Assembly: GCA_016788565.1 (NCBI GenBank) | Contig: JAEUSP010000124.1 | Coordinates: 1-59,137 of the forward strand | Length of the DNA stretch: 59,137 nucleotides | DNA from: Chlorobiota bacterium | Lineage (GTDB): Bacteria > Bacteroidota > Ignavibacteria > OLB7 | Direction: 5' to 3' | In this document: positions 33,995 to 42,452 of the stretch, piece by piece | How the letters are laid out: each line of letters opens with the position of its first letter | Numbering within the stretch: the stretch's first letter is position 1 | Notes under the pieces: model-generated | Database searches by the model: none | What the model was told of the DNA's origin: nothing | What the model saw: the letters and a program-made list of their open reading frames with translations, nothing else | Position numbers and translations under genes: made by a program

Positions 33995-35416
33995 ATGACC
34001 GTAACGCAAGTTGCCCTCCGCCCAACCGAAGCATCCAATGCCGCTAACCGTCCAGCACTCACCCCGGAGCTTTTGGCCGCCAGCGGTGCGCGCTATTCCC
34101 GCAGCAACGATGGGCTGCAAGCAATTTTAAGCAAGATTGACCCGAACAACCTTGATAAGTCGGTTGACGGCATCTTCAAGATGATAGATTATGGCCACCA
34201 GTCCATTGCCGATATGGCTCCGGTGGCCATGTTTATTGATGAGCTATCCATCCATCTTGCCTACTACGTCTGGACGTTGGTCCCGACCGCAGGGGGCCAG
34301 GAATCCAGCACACGCTACATCCGCTTAAGCGCCGATTCGCTGCCGTCCGCCGCAACGTTCGGAATTCCCAACAGCGATGCCGATGAGTGGCGCGGGCTGA
34401 TGGCCGATAGCTTCCAGGCCTACCTTGATGCAGTGGCGTTGTGGGAATCGGTGGCGGCTGCAATCCCAGATGTCACCCGCATTCCCCGCTCGCTTCTGGA
34501 AGACAGTTCAACAAAAGCCCAGAAAACGGTGGCACGAATGCAGCGCAACTATGCGTTCGACCGCGCCCGCTACTTCCTTCCGGTTGCCGCGGCCACCAAC
34601 ATGATGCTGATAATGTCGGCACGGGGGTGGGTGACGCTCTGCCAATCGCTTCTTTCGCACCCGCTGCCGGAAGCTGTTCGGCTGGGGGAATTGATCCGCC
34701 AGGAGTTGGCGATTGCCGCCCCCCGGATGCTTCGCCACGCCACCGAAAAACCTTCGTTTGTGCAAGGCCTCCGCCGTGAATTTGCGCGGTTGCAGCAGGA
34801 TGCGATTGCTGCCGAATCCCCCTACCTTCTGGCAGATTCGCCGCTGGCCGAACACCCCCCAACACCTCACCTTGCCGTGATGCCCCCGCCAGATGTTGAT
34901 GAAGCAATGCTGATGGAGGACCTTGCCGACCACGACAACCGCTACTCCTTTGTTGGCGAACGGCTGAAGCGGGTTGCCGTTCGGTTCTGGTGGGACGCAA
35001 TGGCAATGGGGGAAATCCGCGACCTGAACCGCCACCGCACCGGAACCAAATCGGTTCCGCTTCGCCCCGTTGGTTTTTACGCAGCGTTGGATCAGTGGCC
35101 CCAGCAGTTGCGTGATTCCGAGCAATACAAGCAGCTGTGCCAGTTGGAGCAGATTGGAAAAAACGGGACACGCAGGGCCTATCAACTGCTCCGCAACGGG
35201 GATCACAGCCACCCTTACTGGACGCTGTTGGGGACGCAATATCCATTTGAGCACACCACCACCGCCGATAAATTTTTGTACGAAGCCGAACTGCGAACCG
35301 GAACCGGGGCGCACTACCGCTACGCACGCCATTTGCACGAAGCGTTGCAGTTGTGGTATCAGCACTACCCCGCAACCTGTGGGGTGATTCTGGAAGGAAG
35401 TGCCGAGCCGGAATAG
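33995..35416 (+). CDS. Double-domain ThyX-like protein with altered active-site motifs
   Basis: 473 residues, about twice the length of ThyX, the FAD-dependent thymidylate synthase. The first half has GHQS (67-70), a helix typical of ThyX and ESSTRY (103-108), but WTLVPTAGGQ stands where ThyX has RHR. The second half has RHRTGTK (346-352) and GERLKRVAVRFWW but lacks the NExSxR part. Each half holds what the other lacks, so a composite site in one chain is possible, or the protein may be a non-synthase paralogue. A canonical thyX or thyA gene is not in the window. Confidence 0.7.
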   Translation: MTVTQVALRPTEASNAANRPALTPELLAASGARYSRSNDGLQAILSKIDPNNLDKSVDGIFKMIDYGHQSIADMAPVAMFIDELSIHLAYYVWTLVPTAGGQESSTRYIRLSADSLPSAATFGIPNSDADEWRGLMADSFQAYLDAVALWESVAAAIPDVTRIPRSLLEDSSTKAQKTVARMQRNYAFDRARYFLPVAAATNMMLIMSARGWVTLCQSLLSHPLPEAVRLGELIRQELAIAAPRMLRHATEKPSFVQGLRREFARLQQDAIAAESPYLLADSPLAEHPPTPHLAVMPPPDVDEAMLMEDLADHDNRYSFVGERLKRVAVRFWWDAMAMGEIRDLNRHRTGTKSVPLRPVGFYAALDQWPQQLRDSEQYKQLCQLEQIGKNGTRRAYQLLRNGDHSHPYWTLLGTQYPFEHTTTADKFLYEAELRTGTGAHYRYARHLHEALQLWYQHYPATCGVILEGSAEPE

Positions 35417-35482
35417 CGTTGGATGTGTTGGATAGCCGCCATCGAAAAAAACAACCGAACCATACTGATGCTTGGGGGTGTG

Positions 35483-37171
35483 ATGCTCCGATCAATAAAA
35501 ATCTTGCCTGCGTTCTTTACTCTTCTGCTGTTGCTGCTGTGGCCACCGATAGGGCTGGCGCAAGTGGTGATGAACGAGGTGATGTACGCCCCCGCCGCCA
35601 ACGAGCCGGAGTGGGTGGAGCTGTTCAACGCCGGAACCGATGCCGTGAATTTGGCCGGCTGGCAACTGCACGATGCCACGGCCGCCCGCCCTCCGCTTCC
35701 CACCTTCCTGCTTCCGCCCAAAACGTTTGTTGTGGTGACCGCCGACACCGCCGCGCTTCGCCAGGCGCGCCCGGGGCGGTACCGGATGTTGCTCGTGAAG
35801 CTCCCCACATTCAACAACACCGACGATGACGTGATCTTGCGGAACGACTTGAATATCGTGGCCGACTCATTCCACTACCAAGCTGCATGGGGCGGGGGAA
35901 ATGGAGTTTCGCTGGAGCGGATTAGCCCAAACAACAACCCAACACTTGCCGAATCCTGGGGCGACTGCAAGGCTGCCAGCGGAGCAACCCCGGGCCTGAA
36001 AAATTCGCTGGCCGCGCTGGATTTGAACCTTGCGGTTGAGTCGGTGGTGGTGGAGGGCACAACCGTGGCCGCGCGCATCCGAAACACCGGAACGCTGGCG
36101 GCGGGCGGTACGGCAACGCTCTTCTATCTGCCCGGTGGAGGTGGGAAGGAATCGCTTGCTACGCTCCCATTTGGCCTGATTCCACCCGGGCAAGCCAGCG
36201 CGGTGAAATTGGAATGGAGCCGTGGTATCACCGAGGCCGGCGAGGAGGGTGAGGTGCAGATTGAGGTGGATGGCGACGAGCAAACCGACGACAACCAAGC
36301 GAAGTTTATCATCCGTGTGCCGCCGTTGGATACCGGGCTGATTATTAACGAGGTGATGAACGACCCGAAAGTGATTGGGATCACAACAACCGCCGAATAT
36401 GTGGAGGTGTTCAACCCCCTGGACCGCACGGTGGATATGGCCGGATGGAGGTTGTACGATGCCACAGCAAAGCCGATGGCCACGCTTCCCAACACCCCCC
36501 AGCCGGTTCCCCCAGGTGCCTATGTCGTGATTGCCTCCGACACCACCATCTACCAAGCGTTCCCCCAGGTGGATTCCGCAAAAGTCATCGTGATTGGCAA
36601 GCAGAGTTTCAGCCTGAACGTTGATGCCGACCAAGTGGTGCTGCGGAACTCACGCGGGGTCACGATTGACAGCCTGCATTACTGGAGCGACTGGTGGGGG
36701 CCTGATGTGAACGGCACGCAAGGCGTTTCGCTGGAGCGGGTTTCGCCAACGGGGGGAGCGAATCAACGGGAGAATTGGAGCGGGTCGGTTTCGCTGACGG
36801 GGGGGACGCCGGGTGAGGTTAATTCGCGGTCGCTTTCCGCCACCGCACCCGACGGGCTGTTGTCGGCAATTCCGGAAACGATTTCACCCGATGGAGATAA
36901 TCGGGATGATTTCACACTTCTTGCCTATCAGCTTCCGATGGCGGCTTCGCGGATTGTGCTTCAGGTGTATGATCGGCTTGGCCGCCCAGTGGTTCGGCTG
37001 CTGAACAACGTTCCATCCCCGGCAAAAAGTGAGGTGCTGTGGAATGGCATGGGGGAAGATCGGCTTCCGGTTCCGCAAGGGATGTACGTTGTTCGCTTGG
37101 AGGCCTACGACGCATCGGGGGGGACGGTGGCAACGGCCCAGGCAACGGTGGTGGTAGCAAGAAAGATGTAG
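35483..37171 (+). CDS. Exported lamin-tail-domain protein with gliding/T9SS-type C-terminus
   Basis: 562 residues starting at the ATG of a signal peptide (LPAFFTLLLLLLWPPIGLAQ). Two lamin-tail domains (about 27-160 and 285-430) show VVMNEVMYAPAANEPEWVEL, LAGWQLHDAT, GVSLERISP and the parallel IINEVMNDPK, MAGWRLYDAT, GVSLERVSP. Between them lies a CARDB-like beta domain. The C-terminal about 95 residues (PETISPDGDNRDD, LQVYDRLGRPVVRLL, PQGMYVVRLEA) form a FlgD-like/T9SS domain. It likely acts at the cell surface; ligand unknown. Confidence 0.85.
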   Translation: MLRSIKILPAFFTLLLLLLWPPIGLAQVVMNEVMYAPAANEPEWVELFNAGTDAVNLAGWQLHDATAARPPLPTFLLPPKTFVVVTADTAALRQARPGRYRMLLVKLPTFNNTDDDVILRNDLNIVADSFHYQAAWGGGNGVSLERISPNNNPTLAESWGDCKAASGATPGLKNSLAALDLNLAVESVVVEGTTVAARIRNTGTLAAGGTATLFYLPGGGGKESLATLPFGLIPPGQASAVKLEWSRGITEAGEEGEVQIEVDGDEQTDDNQAKFIIRVPPLDTGLIINEVMNDPKVIGITTTAEYVEVFNPLDRTVDMAGWRLYDATAKPMATLPNTPQPVPPGAYVVIASDTTIYQAFPQVDSAKVIVIGKQSFSLNVDADQVVLRNSRGVTIDSLHYWSDWWGPDVNGTQGVSLERVSPTGGANQRENWSGSVSLTGGTPGEVNSRSLSATAPDGLLSAIPETISPDGDNRDDFTLLAYQLPMAASRIVLQVYDRLGRPVVRLLNNVPSPAKSEVLWNGMGEDRLPVPQGMYVVRLEAYDASGGTVATAQATVVVARKM

Positions 37172-37205
37172 GAGATAGGAAATAGGAGATAGGGGGGGAG
37201 TGAGG

Positions 37206-37709
37206 TTACTGCATTGGCCGAAGCGCCTGGTAGTCCTCGCCGATCACCACGGTTGCCCGTAAGTACAAGCTGCTATCAACTTCAGTCTCAATTCTTTCCG
37301 GCGGGATGCCAAGCGCGTAGGCGACTTTTTGCGCAGAAATGGGGTCGCCAATGCGGTCAATCACCTTGCTGAATCGCTCCAACGTTTTCTCGGTTCCATA
37401 CTCCGGCACATCGAACTTCCGGGCGCGAAGGAACTCCGTGAACTTCAGTGCCACCCCATTCACCCCGCAAGCGTTCACAACGTTCACTTGGATATGCTCC
37501 CCGGCCTTCACATACATGTCGGTTCGCTCCACCTGGGAGTTCACCGAGGGGCGGAGTACGTTCCGCTCCAGAACAGCATAACCCAGCAGCAACACCACAA
37601 CCGCCAACGGGATAATCACCGCCCAATACCGCAGCCGATTGCCTGGCTTGACGGCCGTTGCAACCGAAGCAGCCGCATCGCGCAGCCGGCGTGGTGTCTG
37701 TTGGTTCAT
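37206..37709 (-). CDS. LytR_C-domain membrane protein
   Basis: 167 residues. A membrane helix at about 28-50 (YWAVIIPLAVVVLLLGYAVL) precedes a C-terminal LytR_C domain (about 73-165): IQVNVVNACGVNGVALKFTEFL, DRIGDPISAQKVAYAL and ATVVIGEDYQAL. LytR_C domains are found in cell-wall proteins of the LytR-CpsA-Psr type and in stand-alone forms like this one. The catalytic LCP domain is absent. Convergent with the lamin-tail gene 34 bases away. Confidence 0.85.
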   Translation of the reverse strand: MNQQTPRRLRDAAASVATAVKPGNRLRYWAVIIPLAVVVLLLGYAVLERNVLRPSVNSQVERTDMYVKAGEHIQVNVVNACGVNGVALKFTEFLRARKFDVPEYGTEKTLERFSKVIDRIGDPISAQKVAYALGIPPERIETEVDSSLYLRATVVIGEDYQALRPMQ

Positions 37710-37859
37710 GGTTGGTGCGAGAGAGAGAGGGTTTACGGCAATGGCATGATAGCGGAAGGGTGGATGAGAAGCAGTAGAGGTTTACGCTGGATACGTCTCC
37801 GCAGCGCAAACCTCGGTGCTTGTTATCGGGAATATCTGGATGCTCCCCTGTTCCCCTGA

Positions 37860-38222
37860 TTAACCTTCCCCTTCTTCTTCCTCGCGGGTCAGGTCAGCCA
37901 TGGCTTCTTCGCGGGTGTCGTAGATGTAGAGGACTTGGTCCAGGTGGGCAAGCTCAATCAGCGATTTCACCGTGGGGGTTAGCGCAACGATGATGGAGTA
38001 TCCCCCCGATGCCTTCATCTCACGATGTGCCAGAAGCATTGCCCCAAGCCCCGCGCTATCGCAGTACACGATCTGGGACATATCAATGAACAGCACCTCG
38101 ATCCCGGAACGGCACAACACCACCAACTCCCCTTTGAACTCGGAGGAAGTGAGGGAATCCAGCCGCTCCTCATGGATCATAAGGGTTGCAGTGTTGTCAA
38201 TGTGGTCAACAGAATAACGCAT
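37860..38222 (-). CDS. STAS-domain anti-sigma factor antagonist
   Basis: 120 residues, a single STAS domain with the phosphorylatable serine at S56 in IVYCDSAGLGAML. Such proteins bind anti-sigma factor kinases in partner-switching pathways. No anti-sigma kinase or phosphatase gene is adjacent, so the partner must be elsewhere. A TAnnTTTG element (38251-38258) lies 28 bases before the start. The C-terminus is acidic (EEEEGEG). Confidence 0.9.
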   Translation of the reverse strand: MRYSVDHIDNTATLMIHEERLDSLTSSEFKGELVVLCRSGIEVLFIDMSQIVYCDSAGLGAMLLAHREMKASGGYSIIVALTPTVKSLIELAHLDQVLYIYDTREEAMADLTREEEEGEG

Positions 38223-38250
38223 GTTGGATGGTTTGTTGTTATTGTGGGGG

Positions 38251-38258
38251 CAAAGATA
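38251..38258 (-). promoter_or_regulatory. TAnnTTTG promoter element for the STAS gene
   Basis: TATCTTTG on the minus strand, followed by GCCCCCAC, with the start codon 28 bases downstream. No clear TTG was found at the expected distance. Confidence 0.55.
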
Positions 38259-38287
38259 CGGGAAGATTGCTGGCGGCCAGCCCTCTT

Positions 38288-39607
38288 TTATTCGTACCTA
38301 ACAGCATCGGCGGGAAGCAATTTGGCGGCACGGCTGGCGGGATAGATGGCGGCAACCGTAGAAAGCAGCAACGCCGTCGCGCTGATAATCACAATGTCGC
38401 TAACCCGCATCTGGACCGGAAGCGCGGAGATGATATAGACGCTGTTGTTCAGCGGTATCAGCCCGTACTGCTGCTGAAGCAGGCAGATGATAACCCCCTT
38501 TATCACCCCAGCGATTGTTCCAACCAAGCCAATCAGAAACCCTTGCCGAAGGAAGATGGAGCGAACAGCCGCATCGGTTGCCCCCATTGATTTCAGTATC
38601 CCGACATCACGCCCTTTCTCCTTCACCAACATCGTCAGCGAACCCAGCACGTTGAACACCGCCACGATGATAATCAGCGAAAGAATGATGAACGCCGCCC
38701 ACCGCTCAAGCTCCATCACCGCCAGAAGGTCACGGTGCAAATCTTGCCATGTTTCCACACGGTAGCGGTTTCCCAGCATTGCTTGCAGTTGTTCCCCCAC
38801 GGCCTGGGCTTGCTCAAGGTCCTTCACGCGCACTTCAATCCCCATCACCCCGGTTGGCACGGCGAACAGTGCGCGCGCGGTGGCAAGGTCGGTGTAGGCT
38901 CGGTAGGTGTCGTAATCTTTGTTGCTTGATTCAAACACCCCTGTCACCACCGAGCGGATGATGGTGGGTGAGGCGTACTGCGTCAGCGATTCCTCCAGCC
39001 CGCTTTGGCTTAGCAGAGAAACCGTGTCCCCCCTGCGGATGCGAAGATCGAAGCTGAGTGCGCGCCCCAAAACAATCGGGTGGGGGATCGCCGGGCTGCT
39101 GTCGGGGAGCGAGCCGGTGACCATTGCTTGCGCAAGCCCGGTTGCCGATTTGGCATCGGCGGCCCGCATCCCACGAACCTCAATCACCTTCAACTCATTG
39201 CCAAGCATCAAGGCCGAGCGTCCGTTGATGAACGGGCCAGCAGCCATCACTTCAGGGATTGCTTGAACAACCGCCACCAGCGAATCGCTCTGCTGGATTG
39301 CCCCCTCCACGGCGGTGATGCGGATGTGAGGGTCGAACCCAACCAGCAGCGATTTCACAATCCCGTTGAACCCGTTGAACACCCCCAACACACAGATCAA
39401 CGCCCACACGCCAATGTTGATGCCGCAGACCGAAATTGCCGAGATGATGGTGATAAGGCTAACCCGCTTCCGCTTGTAGATCAGCCAGCCAAAAAAGAAA
39501 ATTGCCGCGAACACATCGAACAGGACGATGCCCAGAATTGCAGCGATGATGCCAAGCTGGAGCTTCCCACGAAGGTATCGCCCAGCCACAAATTGTTCCC
39601 ATGCCAT
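38288..39607 (-). CDS. LolC/E-type ABC transporter permease
   Basis: 439 residues. Four predicted membrane helices with a large periplasmic domain between the first and second, and a C-terminal FtsX-like core (MVKEKGRDVGILKSMGATDAAVRSIFLRQGFLIGLVG) typical of the lipoprotein-releasing LolC/LolE family. It has an N-terminal extension of a second hydrophobic segment before the usual start (IAAILGIVLFDVFAAIFFFGWLIY). A LolD ATPase gene is not in the window. A promoter-like TAGTTTTG lies only 4 bases from the ATG, suggesting a leaderless mRNA. A second permease of this type is at 46673. Confidence 0.88.
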   Translation of the reverse strand: MAWEQFVAGRYLRGKLQLGIIAAILGIVLFDVFAAIFFFGWLIYKRKRVSLITIISAISVCGINIGVWALICVLGVFNGFNGIVKSLLVGFDPHIRITAVEGAIQQSDSLVAVVQAIPEVMAAGPFINGRSALMLGNELKVIEVRGMRAADAKSATGLAQAMVTGSLPDSSPAIPHPIVLGRALSFDLRIRRGDTVSLLSQSGLEESLTQYASPTIIRSVVTGVFESSNKDYDTYRAYTDLATARALFAVPTGVMGIEVRVKDLEQAQAVGEQLQAMLGNRYRVETWQDLHRDLLAVMELERWAAFIILSLIIIVAVFNVLGSLTMLVKEKGRDVGILKSMGATDAAVRSIFLRQGFLIGLVGTIAGVIKGVIICLLQQQYGLIPLNNSVYIISALPVQMRVSDIVIISATALLLSTVAAIYPASRAAKLLPADAVRYE

Positions 39608-39611
39608 GCGC

Positions 39612-39619
39612 CAAAACTA
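39612..39619 (-). promoter_or_regulatory. TAnnTTTG element abutting the LolC/E-type start codon
   Basis: TAGTTTTG on the minus strand, 4 bases before the ATG. If used as a -7 element, transcription would begin at or next to the start codon. Confidence 0.5.
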
Positions 39620-39662
39620 CGAGATTCCTTCCACGGGTACGCCATTGTTCACTCTGTAATTG

Positions 39663-39670
39663 TACTTTTG
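39663..39670 (+). promoter_or_regulatory. TAnnTTTG element abutting the glycosyltransferase start codon
   Basis: TACTTTTG, 6 bases (all C) before the ATG at 39677, with a TTG 15 bases further upstream. Predicts a leaderless or nearly leaderless mRNA. Confidence 0.5.
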
Positions 39671-39676
39671 CCCCCC

Positions 39677-40780
39677 ATGTTTCTTGAAGCCTTCCTTCTG
39701 GGCTCCTGCGCCCTGTACGCCCTGAACTATGTGGTGCTGCTGATTGGCCGGTCGCGGGTGGTTGCGCTGCCCCGCCGCCAACCAACCGAATGGCCCCACG
39801 CCACCATCCTTGTTGCTGCACGGAATGAGGAGCGGAATATCCGCGCTTGCCTGCAATCGTTGCTTGCGCAAGATTATCCGGCGGATCGTTTGCAGCTGGT
39901 TGTCATCAACGATGAATCGGAGGATGGAACCCTGCAGATTATGGAGCAGGCCGCCGCCGCATCCCCCGGAACCTTGCGCGTGGTGAGCACCGTTGCCGAC
40001 AGCACGCCAGTGCACGGCAAGGCGCGCGCGCTGGCGCAAGGGATTGACCATGCCACCGGAGAAATTTTCCTGTTCACCGATGCCGATTGCACCCCGCCGC
40101 CAACCTGGGCACGAAGCATGGTGGAGCATCTTGCCAGCAATGTTGATGTTGCCACCGGATTCACCATTGTTGGCCACAAAAAAACCTTCGGCGCGTTGCA
40201 GGCGTTGGATTGGCTGCACCTTCATGCCATTGCTTCGGCGGCGTTGGAGCTTGGGGTGTTGATGGGGTGCATCGGCAACAATTTCGCGATTCGCCGCAGC
40301 GCGTACCAACGGGTGGGGGGATACCGCGGGATGGAGTTCTCGGTCACGGAAGATTTCGCGCTGTTTGCTGCGGTGATGCGCACCGGCGGGCGGGGAATCT
40401 TTCACTGCCACCCCGATGCCGCAATGCAAACCGAGCCGTGCGCAACATTGTTCGATGTGCTTCGGCAGAAACAGCGGTGGGCGCGTGGCGGGATTGCCAT
40501 GAGCAGCAAAGGGAAAATGGTGCTGGTGATCGCCGTGCTGATGATGGCCTCCATCACCATTGCTCCGTTGTACTCACTTGCAATGTGGGGGATTGTTTGG
40601 GGTTGCAAATTCCTGTGTGATCTTGCCTTGATGATCCCCACCATGGCGCGGCTGCGGATGCTTCCGCTGCTGCGCCATTTTTTGCTGTTCGAGTTCTACT
40701 TCATTGCCCAAGCCCTTGTCACCCCGCTGCTGCTGTTCCGCCGAACTGTGGTGTGGAAAGGGAGGAGGTATCGGAGTTGA
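39677..40780 (+). CDS. Membrane-anchored family 2 glycosyltransferase
   Basis: 367 residues. An N-terminal membrane helix, then the GT2 domain: ILVAARNEERNIRACLQSL, the nucleotide-binding INDES, DXD-like FTDADCTPPP, and the acceptor motif QKQRW (RQKQRWARGG). Two or three C-terminal membrane helices follow. This layout is that of processive or membrane-linked hexose transferases acting on polysaccharide or lipid acceptors. The substrate is not deducible. Divergent from the LolC/E-type gene. An open frame beginning far upstream at 39080 is not used. Confidence 0.88.
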   Translation: MFLEAFLLGSCALYALNYVVLLIGRSRVVALPRRQPTEWPHATILVAARNEERNIRACLQSLLAQDYPADRLQLVVINDESEDGTLQIMEQAAAASPGTLRVVSTVADSTPVHGKARALAQGIDHATGEIFLFTDADCTPPPTWARSMVEHLASNVDVATGFTIVGHKKTFGALQALDWLHLHAIASAALELGVLMGCIGNNFAIRRSAYQRVGGYRGMEFSVTEDFALFAAVMRTGGRGIFHCHPDAAMQTEPCATLFDVLRQKQRWARGGIAMSSKGKMVLVIAVLMMASITIAPLYSLAMWGIVWGCKFLCDLALMIPTMARLRMLPLLRHFLLFEFYFIAQALVTPLLLFRRTVVWKGRRYRS

Positions 40781-40856
40781 GAGTTGGAATGCCGAATGTC
40801 GAATGTCAAATGTCGAATGCCGAATGAAAAATCTTGGGGTTGTCTGCGAACCTCGC

Positions 40857-40904
40857 CCTCTGCTCATGCTGAGCTTCGTCGAAGTATGAGGCGGAACCAC
40901 CGAG
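40857..40904 (-). repeat. Palindromic repeat, copy 5 of 6
   Basis: Minus-strand copy reading GGTGGTTCCGCCTCATACTTCGAC then GAAGCTCAGCATGAGCAGAGG. One arm has an inserted C relative to consensus. Confidence 0.75.
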
Positions 40905-40916
40905 CGTCGAGTGATC

Positions 40917-40953
40917 GTCATCGCTCCGACGGGTCGGGGGCTTCGACAAGGAG
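40917..40953 (+). repeat. 37-bp dispersed element, copy 2
   Basis: Matches 117-153 at 34 of 37 positions. In both places it lies within about 45 bp of a palindromic repeat, so the two elements may move or persist as a unit. Confidence 0.8.
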
Positions 40954-41038
40954 CGGCAGCAACGTGGCGGTGATGATGTGAGATGCCCAAGTGCAAGCTG
41001 CCGATGACAACCAACAACTATCCACGATTCAACCCTTC

Positions 41039-42145
41039 ATGCCTTTCCGCAAAATCTCCCTTCATGGTGCTCTGTTCCTGCTCACCTTCGCGTCGGTGAC
41101 GTTCACCTGCATGATGTACGCCGCGCCGAATCTGGATGATTTCTGGGGAAGTGTTCTGCAAGGGCTTCCGTTCAGCTTCCTGCTGATGTTGTTCCTGACG
41201 GCGCATGAGTTCGGCCACTACATTGCTGCGCGCCGCCACGGGGTTGCGGCCACGCTGCCGTTTTATTTGCCCATGCCGTTCATGCTGTTTGGCACGCTGG
41301 GGGCGGTGATCCGCATTAAGTCGCAGATACCAAGCCGGAGGGCGTTGTTCGATATTGGGGTGGCGGGGCCGTTAGCCGGGTTTGTGGTTGCGCTGGCATA
41401 TTTGATTATCGGCATGGCAACAATTCCCGGTTCGGAATCGCTCTACGCCTTTCATCCTGAGTATCGGGGGCTGGCGGTGTTGCCGGAAGGGGGGATGCAC
41501 TTCGGCGGTTTTTTGCTGTACGATCTGCTGCAATCGTTGCTGATTTCCCCGGGGCAGTTCTTCCCCCCCACCAACGAGATGTACCACTATCCATTCCTCT
41601 GCATGGGGTGGTTTGGGATGTTCGTCACCGCCATTAACCTGCTTCCGATTGGGCAGTTGGATGGCGGCCATATCCTGTACGCCCTGGTTGGCCGCCACCA
41701 GAAAACAATCTCCAAATGGGCCTTGCGAATCCTGATCCTGATTGGCTTGGGAGGCATTGGCCAGATGCTGCTTGAAGCCACCCGATTTGCCAGCGATGAC
41801 CCTTTCTACGAAACCCTCCGCACGATTTTTGGGCCGCCGATGGAGTGGGTTGCGGCCAACGCCAGTTGGTGGTTCAGCGGGTGGATGGGGTGGTTGCTGT
41901 GGGCCGGAATCCTTCGCTTTCTGATCCCCGTTGCTCACCCTTCCCTTCCCGACGAACGCCCGCTTGACCGCCGAAGAATGGTGATTGGCTGGCTCTCCAT
42001 CCTCATCTTTCTGCTCACCTTCAGCGTTGTTGGCATCTACGAACTGCCGTTGCAGCCAGCCCAGCAGCAGGCAGCACCGCCAGCGGTGGTGGTGATGAAC
42101 GGAGTTGTTCCGCCACCCAGATTATCCCCCTTTCCCGGTCCCTAA
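41039..42145 (+). CDS. Site-2 protease family (M50) membrane metalloprotease
   Basis: 368 residues. Zinc motif H56-E57-F-G-H60 in a membrane helix, and the third ligand D208 in NLLPIGQLDGGH, both complete. PAGPLAGF-type FDIGVAGPLAGF is also present, as in this family. Six or more membrane helices are predicted. It has no PDZ domain, unlike RseP. An earlier GTG start would add 16 residues of repeat-like sequence. Its last 24 bases overlap the convergent PHA-system gene. Substrate unknown. Confidence 0.9.
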   Translation: MPFRKISLHGALFLLTFASVTFTCMMYAAPNLDDFWGSVLQGLPFSFLLMLFLTAHEFGHYIAARRHGVAATLPFYLPMPFMLFGTLGAVIRIKSQIPSRRALFDIGVAGPLAGFVVALAYLIIGMATIPGSESLYAFHPEYRGLAVLPEGGMHFGGFLLYDLLQSLLISPGQFFPPTNEMYHYPFLCMGWFGMFVTAINLLPIGQLDGGHILYALVGRHQKTISKWALRILILIGLGGIGQMLLEATRFASDDPFYETLRTIFGPPMEWVAANASWWFSGWMGWLLWAGILRFLIPVAHPSLPDERPLDRRRMVIGWLSILIFLLTFSVVGIYELPLQPAQQQAAPPAVVVMNGVVPPPRLSPFPGP

Positions 42146-42412
42146 CCGTGTGTCCAATTGCCGGTTGATCTCACGCTCGATGGTGCTTTTCATCGGGGAG
42201 AGCATCAGGCCAAGATTGACTTCAAGGACTATCTGGTTTTCGGAAACTTTGATGCGGCCATCGGTGCCCGAGCTTCGGATCACCATCTCGTCGCCGTACC
42301 AATCGCAGGTGGCGTTCAGCGTTGATTTCAGTTGCCGAGCAATTCCATCCACCGAGCGTTTGGCCGATTCTTTGCCAAGTGTGTGGTAGCGTTCTATTCT
42401 GATATCGGGCAT
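42122..42412 (-). CDS. Polyhydroxyalkanoic acid system family protein (PHA_gran_rgn)
   Basis: 96 residues from the internal ATG; a longer frame adds 18 residues without pattern. It matches the family by IRIERYHTLGKESAKRSVDG, CDWYGDEMVIRSSGTDGRIKV and EVNLGLMLSPMKSTIEREIN. Members are small proteins found near PHA granule genes in some bacteria, but no such gene is in this window, so the function remains uncertain. Its 3' end overlaps the convergent M50 gene. Confidence 0.8.
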   Translation of the reverse strand: MPDIRIERYHTLGKESAKRSVDGIARQLKSTLNATCDWYGDEMVIRSSGTDGRIKVSENQIVLEVNLGLMLSPMKSTIEREINRQLDTRLGTGKGG

Positions 42413-42452
42413 GGTGTTGGTTGGTTTGTGATGTTCTGGTGAGTGGTGCTGC

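Larger units (their letters stand above)
40781..41038. other. Repeat-filled spacer upstream of the M50 protease gene
   Basis: Contains AATGTCGAATGTCAAATG-type tandem units (about 40790-40826), the palindromic repeat copy 5 and the 37-bp element copy 2. No gene is seen. Confidence 0.8.

Noticed and set aside
39080-39676. Upstream extension of the glycosyltransferase frame
   Set aside because: It runs antisense through the LolC/E-type gene, and the hydrophobic start at 39677 with its own promoter element is a better choice.
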